Shown in pieces: positions 24,189 through 32,460 of a stretch of 43,128 nucleotides of DNA. This DNA comes from a virus, in the IMG/VR virus record IMGVR_UViG_3300047994_000120, positions 1 through 43,128 of that record; one strand, given 5' to 3'. Under the pieces are notes generated by a model. That model made no database searches. It saw only the letters and a list, made by a program, of their open reading frames with translations, and had not been told where the DNA came from. Position 1 is the stretch's first letter. The number at the start of each line of letters is the position of its first letter. The position numbers were made by a program, and so were the translations under genes.

Positions 24189-24977
24189 TCACGCGGCGGC
24201 GGGTAGCTCGATCGGATAGTTCGCGATGAGCAGCTCAGCGGCGTCGCTGCCCTTGTGTCCGCCGGCAATCGTATACGGCACCGACACCTCACAGACGTGC
24301 AGCTTGTGCTTCGCCGCCAGCGCTCGGATCTCCGGGTGGTCATCAAAGCTCACCAGGCACTTGCCCTTCAGCTTCGCGATGGCACGGAACATCTCAACTC
24401 GACGGGCACCGTCAAGCGGATCATAACGCCCGTTGCCCTGGAACTCCACATAGGGCGGATCGAGATAGAGGAAGCTCCCCGGCGAGTCATACCGTGCAAG
24501 GATGTCCGCGAAGTCGCGCTGCTCGATCTGCACCGAAGCCAGCCTCTCGGCCGTGCGCTGGAGCGTCTCTCGCACCGAGGCTAGGGAGCGGCGGTTCTTG
24601 CCGGGCTTCGCGTTGCTGCTGGCGAAGTGCTCGCCCTTGGCGCTGAAGCTGTACCAGGTCAGATAGACGAAGCGCAGGGCGCGATCGACCTCGCACTCCG
24701 GATCCGCCGCCCGCAGCTCACGGAAGCGGCCGGCATGGATGCATTCCAGCTCCAGGCGCTCGGCCAGCTCGGCCGCGCGGTGCTTCACCACGCGGAAGAA
24801 GTTGGTTACATCGCCGTTCAGGTCGTTGATGACCTCGCGGCGGCTGGGCTCTTTGGCGAAGAGCAGCTTAGCGGAGCCGCAGAAGACCTCGACATACAGC
24901 GAGTGCTCCGGCAGCAGCTTCAGGAGAGTTGGAAGGAGGGCTCGTTTCCCCCCCGGCCATGCAAAGGCAGAGTTCAT
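24189..24977 (-). CDS. DNA adenine N6-methyltransferase, Dam / D12 class
   Basis: A 262-residue enzyme. SAM-binding motif I region: FAWPGGKRALLPTLL near the N-terminus and VEVFCGSAKLLFAK. Catalytic motif IV: LYLDPPYVE. KGSDAAELLIANY closes the C-terminal half as in Dam-like proteins. A TTG-started form from 25013 is possible, but the ATG at 24977 has GGAGAG upstream. It probably methylates adenine in a short site, guarding the phage or host genome or altering regulation. It is the last gene of the repressor operon and so likely expressed in the lysogen. No cognate nuclease gene lies beside it. Confidence 0.9.
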   Translation of the reverse strand: MNSAFAWPGGKRALLPTLLKLLPEHSLYVEVFCGSAKLLFAKEPSRREVINDLNGDVTNFFRVVKHRAAELAERLELECIHAGRFRELRAADPECEVDRALRFVYLTWYSFSAKGEHFASSNAKPGKNRRSLASVRETLQRTAERLASVQIEQRDFADILARYDSPGSFLYLDPPYVEFQGNGRYDPLDGARRVEMFRAIAKLKGKCLVSFDDHPEIRALAAKHKLHVCEVSVPYTIAGGHKGSDAAELLIANYPIELPAAA

Positions 24978-25021
24978 ACCTGCAATACTCTCTCCACACA
25001 GAGGCGAAGACAAGGCGAAAG

Positions 25022-25849
25022 TTATGTGGCGCTGTTTCTGATCTCAGTGACCAGGGCGTGAGAGAACCAACCTTCGTCAACACCAGTGAGATACATCTCG
25101 TTTCGGGATCCGCGAGTGCAAAAGACGAAGCCATTCTTCACACACTGCAGGTAGGTGATATCCGCAAGGAGTGTTCGCTGGATCCCATGCGGCCCCTGGA
25201 ACCAAAGCGCACGATCAGTCACCACGAGATTGCCTTCGGCGATCGGAACCATGCCCTCCACCGTCGCTCCTGGTTGATAACTCCCAACCCTGGAATAGAG
25301 GCCTGGCACAACTTGCATGCTGACTCCTGCATAGAAGCCGCGCTGATGTTGGACTTCGTCCCGCTGATACTGCGCTCCTCCGAATACCCATGCCAAGCGT
25401 TCGCCGCGCTCATACATAAAGCCGAGATTCGGATTCTCGACGCGGTCAGGAAATTTACCCGCCGCAAAGTCTGCAAGTGTCACCAGCATCACAAAGCGCG
25501 GCCAGGCACGGTCGGGCACGAAGGCCGGGTTGAAGTCGAAGGCAGCGCGGAAGTCGGCCATCGGCATTAGCTGTTCGAGGGTTGGCCGTTCACACCTCAC
25601 GACAAGTCCGGTGACCGCATCTGCGAAAACTGATGCCGCCATCAGTGCCGCTGGTTGAAGGCCGAGCGCAGCGCGAGCTTCGCTTACTACGCTCCGAAGA
25701 TCAGACGTCCTGGATTGAAGTACAGCCTGCATTGCGCGCCGGTGCCTGGATTGCATCTCCAGCTGCTCCTGTTCACTCTTATCAATACATGCCTGGTGGG
25801 CCTTCTTGAACATCCCAGCGGGAAGTCCGCAGAGCGAACACGTCGCCAT
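25022..25849 (-). CDS. Zn-finger / GRAM-like (bacterial PH) protein in lysogeny operon
   Basis: A 275-residue protein starting 3 bases after the repressor stop, so translationally coupled with it. The N-terminus has CSLCGLPAGMFKKAHQAC, a compact zinc-binding knuckle (two Cys at residues 4 and 7, then His/Cys). The middle is helical. The C-terminal ~100 residues, from GLYSRVGSYQPGATVEGMV through EGNLVVTDRALWF to VFCTRG, follow the bacterial PH/GRAM pattern (…eG.lvvTd.rl.f.g…i.l.di..v….). GRAM-like domains bind lipids or proteins. A role in superinfection exclusion or defence is plausible from its place beside the repressor but is not shown by sequence. Confidence 0.65.
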   Translation of the reverse strand: MATCSLCGLPAGMFKKAHQACIDKSEQEQLEMQSRHRRAMQAVLQSRTSDLRSVVSEARAALGLQPAALMAASVFADAVTGLVVRCERPTLEQLMPMADFRAAFDFNPAFVPDRAWPRFVMLVTLADFAAGKFPDRVENPNLGFMYERGERLAWVFGGAQYQRDEVQHQRGFYAGVSMQVVPGLYSRVGSYQPGATVEGMVPIAEGNLVVTDRALWFQGPHGIQRTLLADITYLQCVKNGFVFCTRGSRNEMYLTGVDEGWFSHALVTEIRNSAT

Positions 25850-25852
25850 TCA

Positions 25853-26566
25853 TTACCTCTTCTTCGGCGGTGGTGGTGGCTCGCCGATCCATTTCACAAC
25901 TTCGCCTACGATCGACCAATCCCCGTGCGCCTGCAACACCTGCACCTGGTGGCGAGGGGATGTGTGCTGAGGTACGAGCAGGTACATATCTGCGTTCTGC
26001 CGACGAAGCCACTTGATGGTGACTCCATCGCCGTCCCTGGCGGCGACCATCTTTCCATCCAAGCTCTCCGGCCTCCGAGTGGCTGTATCGACCAGGACAA
26101 TGTAACCGCTCTCAAGGATCGGCGACATCGAGTCACCTTCGACCTCCAAACCGATGAGCTTCCCTCTGTGGCGAACCAGATGCTTAGGCAGTTGTAGAAC
26201 GTAATCAATCTCCGACTCGTCGATTGAACGCGTTGTGCCGGCGGCAGCAGAGTCGCGCAGGACTGGAATCTGGAGCATTTCGACCATGCTCGCGGCCGCC
26301 GTCTCCTCAAAGCCGGCCTCAGCCATCCACATCTGCTTATCCGCTTCAGGAGCAAGCTTCGCGAAGATCAGGAAAACCTTTGGCGTCGGTACATTGACAC
26401 CCTTTTCCCAGAGCGAAACCTGCCCCTGAGTGACCTTGCAGGCAATGGCGAATTCCGTCTGATTCCAACCAGCCGACTTACGCAAAGCCTTGATGCGCTC
26501 TTTGAGCGGGGGAATCGAGTTATCCACCGATTTATTTATTCCTGAACTCTTATTTGTCGTTGACAC
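25853..26566 (-). CDS. LexA-like phage repressor (HTH-XRE + S24 peptidase)
   Basis: Up to 237 residues. HTH at about 20-75 (IKALRKSAGWNQTEFAIAC; GQVSLWEKG). The self-cleavage unit has a cut site Ala109-Gly110 (SAAAGTT), catalytic Ser146 in EGDSMSP and Lys185 in VTIKWL, with spacings close to those of LexA and CI. It should repress the early promoter and be inactivated by RecA after DNA damage, so the prophage is likely SOS-inducible. The GTG at 26566 overlaps the early -35 box and lacks a ribosome site; a GTG at 26527 (AGGA about 12 bases before it, 224 residues) is an alternative. It is first in an operon with the GRAM-like and methylase genes. Confidence 0.93.
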   Translation of the reverse strand: MSTTNKSSGINKSVDNSIPPLKERIKALRKSAGWNQTEFAIACKVTQGQVSLWEKGVNVPTPKVFLIFAKLAPEADKQMWMAEAGFEETAAASMVEMLQIPVLRDSAAAGTTRSIDESEIDYVLQLPKHLVRHRGKLIGLEVEGDSMSPILESGYIVLVDTATRRPESLDGKMVAARDGDGVTIKWLRRQNADMYLLVPQHTSPRHQVQVLQAHGDWSIVGEVVKWIGEPPPPPKKR

Positions 26567-26588
26567 GTTATTAGTTCACTCGTAATGT
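26560..26588 (+). promoter_or_regulatory. Early promoter, sigma70 type
   Basis: TTGACA (26560-26565), a 17-base spacer and TAATGT (26583-26588) form a near-consensus promoter reading into the early operon. Transcription should start near 26595, leaving a leader of about 20 bases with AAGGAG at 26601-26606 before the TTG at 26615. Confidence 0.85.
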
Positions 26589-26602
26589 GAGGGAGTCACT
26601 AA
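26571..26602. promoter_or_regulatory. Candidate repressor operator over the early promoter
   Basis: An interrupted dyad, TTAGTTCACTC (26571-26581) and GAGTCACTAA (26593-26602), spans the spacer, -10 box and start site of the early promoter. A smaller TCAC…GTGA dyad lies inside it (26576-26590). Binding here would block the early promoter. It is the only such structure in the divergent gap, so both the S24 repressor and the small HTH protein may compete for it. Confidence 0.55.
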
Positions 26603-26614
26603 GGAGCACGGATT

Positions 26615-26836
26615 TTGGCGCGACAGAAAACACCTCCCGAGAATACCAAGACGCCGCCCGAAGCACGGCGGGCAATCGAATATGTCGGGTTATTTACTCG
26701 CGTAGCGCAGAAGGTGGGCGTAACCCCCAGCCACGCCGTCCAGGTAGCCAAGAACAAGAGGACCTCTAAGCGGGTGCTGGAAGCCATCGTCACAGAAGTG
26801 CGTCGCATCGAGCGGGTCTCGGGGCGTGCTGCATGA
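26615..26836 (+). CDS. Small HTH protein, Ner/Cro-like candidate
   Basis: A 73-residue basic protein, first gene of the early operon. The start is TTG at 26615 with AAGGAG eight bases upstream. Residues 27-65 (FTRVAQKVGVTPSHAVQVAK) form a helix-turn-helix, and the last 30 residues are basic helix. The place right after the early promoter is where Mu has ner, which turns down early and repressor transcription. It resembles the next gene's C-terminal HTH, so the two may be paralogues. Confidence 0.7.
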   Translation: MARQKTPPENTKTPPEARRAIEYVGLFTRVAQKVGVTPSHAVQVAKNKRTSKRVLEAIVTEVRRIERVSGRAA

Positions 26837-27168
26837 AGACGTCCCTTGAGAAGGCAGTAGCCAAAAGAGACCGCGCGCTGGCGAAGCACGAGCGTTTTGT
26901 TGCGAAAGCGGCGAAAGCTCGCGAGGAATGGATCAAGTGGTCCGCAGATGCAGCGGTACTCGGCGCAGCTGCTTCGCCAGCTAAGCTTGCTGTCGTAGCT
27001 GCCCGTGCAGCACACCATGCAAAGCCTCACTTCAGCGCCATCGCCCGTAGAGCTGGCGTAACACCGCAGCATGTCCGCCGCGTATTCCTTGGGCTGAGCA
27101 CGTCGGCCCGCATCATGGCGGAGATTCAAGCCGATTTGGCTTCGCGGGATTCGGGGGTGGCGGCATGA
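26833..27168 (+). CDS. Second small HTH protein, paralogue of the first
   Basis: A 111-residue protein overlapping the previous gene by ATGA. The N-terminal ~60 residues are Ala/Lys/Arg-rich helix. The C-terminal HTH (FSAIARRAGVTPQHVRRVFL… ARIMAEIQADL) matches the preceding protein (FTRVAQKVGVTPSHAVQVAK… KRVLEAIVTEVRR) position by position, with VGVTP/AGVTP in common. A tandem duplication with a new N-terminal arm is likely. It probably binds DNA in the control region. Confidence 0.65.
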   Translation: MKTSLEKAVAKRDRALAKHERFVAKAAKAREEWIKWSADAAVLGAAASPAKLAVVAARAAHHAKPHFSAIARRAGVTPQHVRRVFLGLSTSARIMAEIQADLASRDSGVAA

Positions 27169-27653
27169 GCAATTCATCGCACCCCCACTCTCGCAGTACG
27201 GCCCACCGCCCGTCATCGGCTAATTTGCCGTTCCAGATTTCCGGTACGACGGTAACTTCCAGGGCTGGGGTCGACGCGCAGGGCTCTTATGACGACTCAA
27301 CAGTAATCAGAGAGTTACTTGTTCGCAGCATCAAGAAGAGCGGTCTAAGCCGCCTATCCATTGCAGAACGAATGACTTACCTGTTGGGACGCTCGGTAAC
27401 GGAAAAGATGCTGAACGCGTTTACCGCAGAGAGCCGCGATGACCGCCGCTGGCCCGCAGAATTCGACCGCGCCTTCTGCGAAGCCACCGGAGACAACTCT
27501 TTACTCCTCGACCGTGCCCGCCGCGCCGGCCTCATCGTCATCGACGAGGAGCAGTTGAAGCTACTGGAGATCGGCCGAGCCTACGTCGAGCGCCAGCGCG
27601 CTGTTGCAGAGTTTGATCGCCTCGAACGCGAAATGAATGGAGGTGGCAAATGA
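27165..27653 (+). CDS. Pre-transposase regulatory protein
   Basis: A 162-residue protein overlapped at both ends by its neighbours (ATGA junctions). After a Ser/Thr-rich N-terminus (1-45), residues 48-110 contain RELLVRSIKKSGLSRLSIAE and RSVTEKMLNAFT, an HTH-like helical core, then RWPAEFDRAFCEATGD and a C-terminal helical coil. I recall proteins of this form just before MuA-type transposases in other transposable phages. The function is not established; DNA binding or transposase partnering is likely. Confidence 0.6.
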   Translation: MSNSSHPHSRSTAHRPSSANLPFQISGTTVTSRAGVDAQGSYDDSTVIRELLVRSIKKSGLSRLSIAERMTYLLGRSVTEKMLNAFTAESRDDRRWPAEFDRAFCEATGDNSLLLDRARRAGLIVIDEEQLKLLEIGRAYVERQRAVAEFDRLEREMNGGGK

Positions 27654-29839
27654 GCGCCGCCCCAGCACTCGTCGTAAAGCAGAACTGGCCGAACACGGCC
27701 CACATCGGGCCACCTGCCCCGGAGCAGTGGATTAGCCGTGAGCGCTTCCTCTCCCTAGCCGACCGCACCCGCCAGTGGCTTTATATCGAAGAGACGGCGG
27801 GGCGCATCCTTAGCCGCGACACCTCTGACAAATTGTCGAACGGCCGCTTCGCCCGCGAGTATGCCGTGTCTTCTCTCCCCGCCCAGGCCCGGCAGCGATA
27901 CGAGGCGGAGCAGTCCAAGCTCCCCGTCGCCATCCAGCCATCACTCCCATTCTTCGGCACACCCCGGCTGGTGAAGGAAGCCCCCCGCGTTCGCCTTCAC
28001 CCGGCGAAGTCTACCGAGGCCGAGCGCAAGCAGCAGGTATTGGAGCCCATCCTCGCGATGCGCAACGAACATGCCCGCCGGATCTACGCGCTCATCTACA
28101 AGCTCATCGACGGCACACCCGTCGACAGCCAGAACCGGATGATCCAGTACCAAGTCGAGAAGTATGGCCTGCAGGGCGAAGAGTTGAGCACCCGCACCAT
28201 CAAGCGCTGGATCGCAGCCCACGACAAAGAAGGCATCGCCGGTCTCGCTCGCCGCCAGCGCAAGGACGCCGGCAGCAGCCAGTACTTCACCAAACCGGAG
28301 AACCTTCGCGCCGCCTGGCTGGTGGCCTACCTTCACCTGGGCGACGGCATGACGCCCGGCCTGAGCGTTCAGGCCTGCTATGACATGCTCACCGTGCAGC
28401 GCGGCCTGGTCGGGCTGGAAGAGGCCGACCTGCCGCACTACAACACCGTGCGCAACTTCCTCGCCGCAATCACTCCGGCGCTGAAGGTCTACGCCACGCG
28501 CGGCCGCAAGGAATACGCCGAGCGCATGTTGCCGTATCTCAGCCGTGCCCACTCCGAGCCGGCGAACTCCATCTGGGTGTCGGACACGATGGTCTCGGAT
28601 GTGGAAGTCCTCAACGATATCTACTCTGGCACGAAGCTGGGAGCGCCCGTCCGTCTCCGCCTGACGGCCATCATCGACTACCGCAGCCGCTACCTGGTCG
28701 GCTACAGCTGGGCCTGGGAAGGTTCCAGTCAGAGCATCGCGTCCGCTCTGCGTATGGCGATCAGCCACCACGGCCCCTGCGAGCTGTTCTACGTCGACAA
28801 CGGCAAGGACTTCGTCAAGGTCGCCGCAGGCGCTCTGCCTGGCTACGTCCAGCCCGGCGACATCGAGGGTTGGTTCGCCAGCGAGATGCGTCGGATCGAC
28901 CAGACCGGCATCCTCGCCCGTCTCGGGATACGCGTCACGCATTGCATCCCGCACCACCCGCAGTCGAAGCACATCGAGCGCTTCTTCCGCACTCTCCACC
29001 TCACGTTCTGCAAGTACTGGCACACCTACACCGGGGGCAAGCCCAGCGAGCGCCCGGACAACACCGCGGCGCTCATGATGCACCACCGCAGGATGCTGGC
29101 GGCCGGAACCATCGAGAAGTCGCACCATCCGCTTGCCAGTGATTTCATCCGCACGTTCGAAGCCTGGGTGGAGAAGTATCACGCTCATCGCGGCCATCGC
29201 GGCCAGGGCATGAACTTCCGCTCCCCAGCCGAGGTCTTTGACCAGGAGCGCAACCCGAAGCAGAAGCCGAAACCGGATGCCGAGGCTCTCGCCTGGCTGC
29301 TCTGGGATCATAAGCGCCCCGTGGTGCATGAGTGCCAGGTGCGTGTGAACAACCACGACTACGCCCCGGTGAACGAAGTCCAGGCCCAGCGGATGTTCGA
29401 GCTCAACGAGCAGAAGGTCACCGTCGCCTTCGATCCGCTCGACCCTTCGATGGTCGCTGTGCTCGACGAGGACAACCGCCTCATCACGACGCTCGAAGCC
29501 AAGCGCCTGGTGCGGATGGCTCCGGACGATCCCGAGACCCAGCGCCAGATCGCCGCGATATCCCAGATGCGCGGCTCGCTCACCAGGACTGTCCGCGAGC
29601 AGCGCACCTCGCTGATTCGCACCGGCAAGGAGATCGGCGTCCTCCACCCGATCAAGCTGCTCGCCAGTTCCGCCGAGGCCGGCATGACGCTGCCCTCCAC
29701 CATCGACATCGCCGATGCCGCCGCCAGCCGGATCACACCGCGCAAGCCCCGGCCAGAGGACGAAGAACAACGGGCCCCTATGTACGCCAACGATCTCGGC
29801 GCAAAGATGTTCCGCCGCCTGCAGGAGAGGAAAAAGTAA
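27650..29839 (+). CDS. MuA-like DDE transposase
   Basis: A 729-residue transposase. The N-terminal Mu-type DNA-binding domain (WISRERFLSLADRTRQWLYI… SLPAQARQRYEAEQ) is followed by helical DNA-binding domains and the RNase H-like core: Asp312 (SIWVSDTM), Asp383 (FYVDNGKDF) and Glu443 (HPQSKHIERFF). The C-terminal part has a Mu_transpos_C-like beta barrel and a basic tail. It cuts and joins phage ends to target DNA, both at integration and in replicative transposition. It ends TAATG into MuB. Unlike Mu, the gene lies about 27.6 kb from the left end of the window. Confidence 0.97.
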   Translation: MSAAPALVVKQNWPNTAHIGPPAPEQWISRERFLSLADRTRQWLYIEETAGRILSRDTSDKLSNGRFAREYAVSSLPAQARQRYEAEQSKLPVAIQPSLPFFGTPRLVKEAPRVRLHPAKSTEAERKQQVLEPILAMRNEHARRIYALIYKLIDGTPVDSQNRMIQYQVEKYGLQGEELSTRTIKRWIAAHDKEGIAGLARRQRKDAGSSQYFTKPENLRAAWLVAYLHLGDGMTPGLSVQACYDMLTVQRGLVGLEEADLPHYNTVRNFLAAITPALKVYATRGRKEYAERMLPYLSRAHSEPANSIWVSDTMVSDVEVLNDIYSGTKLGAPVRLRLTAIIDYRSRYLVGYSWAWEGSSQSIASALRMAISHHGPCELFYVDNGKDFVKVAAGALPGYVQPGDIEGWFASEMRRIDQTGILARLGIRVTHCIPHHPQSKHIERFFRTLHLTFCKYWHTYTGGKPSERPDNTAALMMHHRRMLAAGTIEKSHHPLASDFIRTFEAWVEKYHAHRGHRGQGMNFRSPAEVFDQERNPKQKPKPDAEALAWLLWDHKRPVVHECQVRVNNHDYAPVNEVQAQRMFELNEQKVTVAFDPLDPSMVAVLDEDNRLITTLEAKRLVRMAPDDPETQRQIAAISQMRGSLTRTVREQRTSLIRTGKEIGVLHPIKLLASSAEAGMTLPSTIDIADAAASRITPRKPRPEDEEQRAPMYANDLGAKMFRRLQERKK

Positions 29840-30828
29840 TGGGACGTGTCACGGAAGAGAAGATGCAACAACTGAGCACCACCCTGCCGCCACTGGAGCA
29901 GACCGTCGCCCGCGCTCGCGCCTACATGGCGATGGCAGACATCCGCATGCCGCAGTTCGCCCAGCTCGTCGGCTACGCCACCACAGGCATCGTCGCGGTT
30001 CTCAACGGCACCTACACCGCCAACGGCCGCACCGATCTGCTGATCCGCGAAGCTCTGGAGTCGGCGATGGATCGCCACCCGATCGGCGACCTCACCAAGG
30101 CATCTGCAGGGCGGATGTACGAGACCGAGAACGTCAAGCAGATGCGTGACATCTTTACCTTCTGCCACAAGTACCAGGCGCTCGCGGTCGTCTACGGGCC
30201 TCCAGGCTCCCAGAAGACCTTCGTCCTGGAGCAGCTCGTCGCAGAGTTCAACCAGCGCGAGCTGGGCGACGAGCACACGCGCAATCTCGCCTTCCTCGTC
30301 CGGGCCTCCATCGGCATCCGCCCCCGCGACCTGGTCGCGAAGATCTGCAGGGAGGTCGGTGCCTACTCAGGCGCCACTCTGCAGGGCTGCATGAGCGGCC
30401 TTCGCCAGCGCCTGCGCGGCACCAAGACGGTCATCGTGCTCGACGAGGCCCAGCTCTGCGGCATCGATTCCCTGGAGGCCCTGCGCGAGCTGCACGACAC
30501 CGACCCCAAGCTGGGCATCGTCCTCGCCGGCAGCCATCAGCTGAAGAAGTTCTTCGACGGCCGCGCCTCCGAGCTAGAGCAGTGGAACTCTCGCCTTCAC
30601 GCGGTGACGGAGCTCAGCGGCGTAAGCGACGCCTGCGCCCGTGCCATCCTCGCCGCCGAGTGCCCGGAGCTGAGCGCCGACGACATCGACGAGTGGATCG
30701 CCGACGCCAAGGTTGCCGACAAGTACAGCCGCGATCGCAACAAGAAGTACCTCTCGGTTCGCCGCCTGTTCAACAGCATCGCCACGTTGCACCGCCTCAC
30801 CGCAGAGGCAGAAGGAGCACAAGCATGA
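29839..30828 (+). CDS. MuB-like AAA+ target-capture ATPase
   Basis: A 329-residue protein starting at the TAATG junction with the transposase; the longer open frame upstream is not used. N-terminal HTH (about 30-70, MPQFAQLVGYATTGIVAVLN), Walker A GPPGSQKT (120-127), Walker B VIVLDEAQ (198-205), sensor region GIVLAGSHQL, and a C-terminal helical DNA-binding part. MuB coats target DNA, directs the transposase and prevents self-insertion. The stop overlaps the next ATG. Confidence 0.95.
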   Translation: MGRVTEEKMQQLSTTLPPLEQTVARARAYMAMADIRMPQFAQLVGYATTGIVAVLNGTYTANGRTDLLIREALESAMDRHPIGDLTKASAGRMYETENVKQMRDIFTFCHKYQALAVVYGPPGSQKTFVLEQLVAEFNQRELGDEHTRNLAFLVRASIGIRPRDLVAKICREVGAYSGATLQGCMSGLRQRLRGTKTVIVLDEAQLCGIDSLEALRELHDTDPKLGIVLAGSHQLKKFFDGRASELEQWNSRLHAVTELSGVSDACARAILAAECPELSADDIDEWIADAKVADKYSRDRNKKYLSVRRLFNSIATLHRLTAEAEGAQA

Positions 30829-31412
30829 GCGCAGAACGGATCGTCATGGAACCTAACCCCCACGAAGAGTTGCTTAGCCTCATCAACAAGGGTGCTGCCA
30901 GCTCCGAGCCCACTCGCATCGATCTCACCCTCGAAGATCTGAACAAGGCCCGCGTCGAAATGGGCTATCCAGCCATGACGCTCGACGGCACTCTGATCAG
31001 CACCCACCCCGACAACATCGAGCGCTGGCTCCGTCGCCCGTATGGTATCCACGAGCGCCACTGGATCGAAGAGGCCGCCAACGGCACCTCCAAACCCTGC
31101 CCGTGCGATCAGTGCATCCGGGCGCGCTGCCTCCAGGAGCAGGCTGATGAAGCCCGCCTGGCGCACTACAGCGACTGGGAACAGCGCCACCCTCGCCTCT
31201 ACGGTCTCGTCACTGTGCTCGCGACAGCTATCGGATGGACTCTGTCCCTGCCCAGCCGCTTCGAACGCGCCGTGGAGGAGATGGATGCCCGCAAGATCAT
31301 CCGCCACCTGGACGTCTTCTTCGCCTTCCTCTTCGGCCTAATCCTCATCGCCTTCGGCGTCATGATGGTCGGCGGCCTCATCCGCATGATCGCCGAAAGC
31401 TACCCCAACTAA
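30825..31412 (+). CDS. Membrane protein with Cys motif, downstream of MuB
   Basis: A 195-residue protein overlapping MuB by ATGA. Residues ~80-105 hold CPCDQCIRARC, a likely metal site. The C-terminal third has a possible weak hydrophobic segment (VLATAIGWTLSL) and a clear transmembrane helix (FFAFLFGLILIAFGVMMVGG) close to the end, with a short RMIAESYPN tail. An early membrane protein next to the transposition genes could alter host physiology or exclude other phages. I do not recognise the family. Confidence 0.6.
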   Translation: MSAERIVMEPNPHEELLSLINKGAASSEPTRIDLTLEDLNKARVEMGYPAMTLDGTLISTHPDNIERWLRRPYGIHERHWIEEAANGTSKPCPCDQCIRARCLQEQADEARLAHYSDWEQRHPRLYGLVTVLATAIGWTLSLPSRFERAVEEMDARKIIRHLDVFFAFLFGLILIAFGVMMVGGLIRMIAESYPN

Positions 31413-31451
31413 CCTCCACGCCCCACCAACCCAGAAGGAGCCGTATCGACC

Positions 31452-31961
31452 ATGACAGCCACGATGTCCACCCCTCCCACTCCCGAGCAGATTGACAAGC
31501 TCATCCTGCTCTATGAACAGCAGCAGGACCAGGCAGACGCCGCCCAGGCCGCCGCCGACGTCCTCGCCGAAGGCCTCACCAAGGTTGTGCGCGAGTTTGG
31601 TACAAGGCCCGAGAGCGCGGCCCAGTCCATACGCTTGCAGGGCGTCCACAGCGAAGCCCTTGTCACGATGGGCGTCACCCGCAGCCTGCACGAACCGTCG
31701 ATCCAGCACCTCCGCGAATACATGAAGGCCCAGCAGCTCCTGCGCTACTTCAGCAATATGTTTGCTGAGAGCACGAAGTACTCGCTGATCGACGGGGCCC
31801 GCGATGTCCTCAACGGCCTGGAGATACCCAAGCGCACCCGCGAGAAGGTTCTCCAGCTCTTCGGCATGTGCATCACCGTCAAGGATCAGAAGCCGAAACT
31901 CACGATCAAGGCCGTCAAGCCCGTCGCGCCGAAGAAGTCGCGCGGAAAGAAGGCTGCATAA
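31452..31961 (+). CDS. Early hypothetical protein, helical
   Basis: A 169-residue, mostly helical protein with AAGGAG 11 bases before the ATG. Residues 10-55 are Gln/Ala/Asp-rich (YEQQQDQADAAQAAADVLAE), suggesting a coiled coil. The C-terminus is a lysine-rich tail (KPVAPKKSRGKKAA). It ends TAATG into the next gene. DNA association is plausible from the basic tail. No family recognised. Confidence 0.55.
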   Translation: MTATMSTPPTPEQIDKLILLYEQQQDQADAAQAAADVLAEGLTKVVREFGTRPESAAQSIRLQGVHSEALVTMGVTRSLHEPSIQHLREYMKAQQLLRYFSNMFAESTKYSLIDGARDVLNGLEIPKRTREKVLQLFGMCITVKDQKPKLTIKAVKPVAPKKSRGKKAA

Positions 31962-32401
31962 TGGCGACCGCCAAGCAATACGCCGAAGCCCACGCGTTCC
32001 TTCGTGAGTTTGCGGCCATCCACAACATCGGCAAGAAGACGCGGCCCTTTGCTCTCCATCAGCGCATTCACGCCTGGCTGCAAGCGAATCCCGATCCTCA
32101 CCCCTATGTGGAAGGTCACATCAACCGACTCGCTGAGATGTCCTTAGCTTACGAGCGCGCTGCTGGCGTGATCGAGAGTTCGTGCAGCACCGCCAGCGAG
32201 GCGGAGCAGGACTTCATCGCTGGCCTCTGGTACGACCTCGACAACGTCGATGAGATGGTCGGCGACGTCACCGACGAGGCCGAATACCTCGACTCGCGCA
32301 GTCTGCTGGAGCACCACCCAGACAATCACCGCTGGGTGAGGATCTGCGACGAAGGCGAGCCTCTGGCGATCTCGATCCCTGTCCTGGGGGTGATCGATTG
32401 A
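31961..32401 (+). CDS. Early hypothetical protein, acidic
   Basis: A 146-residue protein starting at the TAATG junction. The first half is basic and helical (IGKKTRPFALHQRIHAWLQA), the second half is acidic (WYDLDNVDEMVGDVTDEAEY) and ends in a small beta segment (PLAISIPVLGVID). No motif recognised. It is part of the same early transcript. Confidence 0.55.
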   Translation: MATAKQYAEAHAFLREFAAIHNIGKKTRPFALHQRIHAWLQANPDPHPYVEGHINRLAEMSLAYERAAGVIESSCSTASEAEQDFIAGLWYDLDNVDEMVGDVTDEAEYLDSRSLLEHHPDNHRWVRICDEGEPLAISIPVLGVID

Positions 32402-32460
32402 TCCTCGCCACTAACAATCCCGCCGCCGAGCTCCAGGAGCTGCAGGCCGGCATGCTTCGT

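Noticed and set aside
27941-29770. Long minus-strand open frame (609 codons) opposite the transposase
   Set aside because: It lies entirely antisense to a transposase with intact DDE residues, and its composition is that of a shadow frame.
29332-29838. Upstream extension of the MuB frame
   Set aside because: It overlaps the transposase out of frame and is Arg/Pro-rich. The TAATG at 29837-29841 is the natural start.
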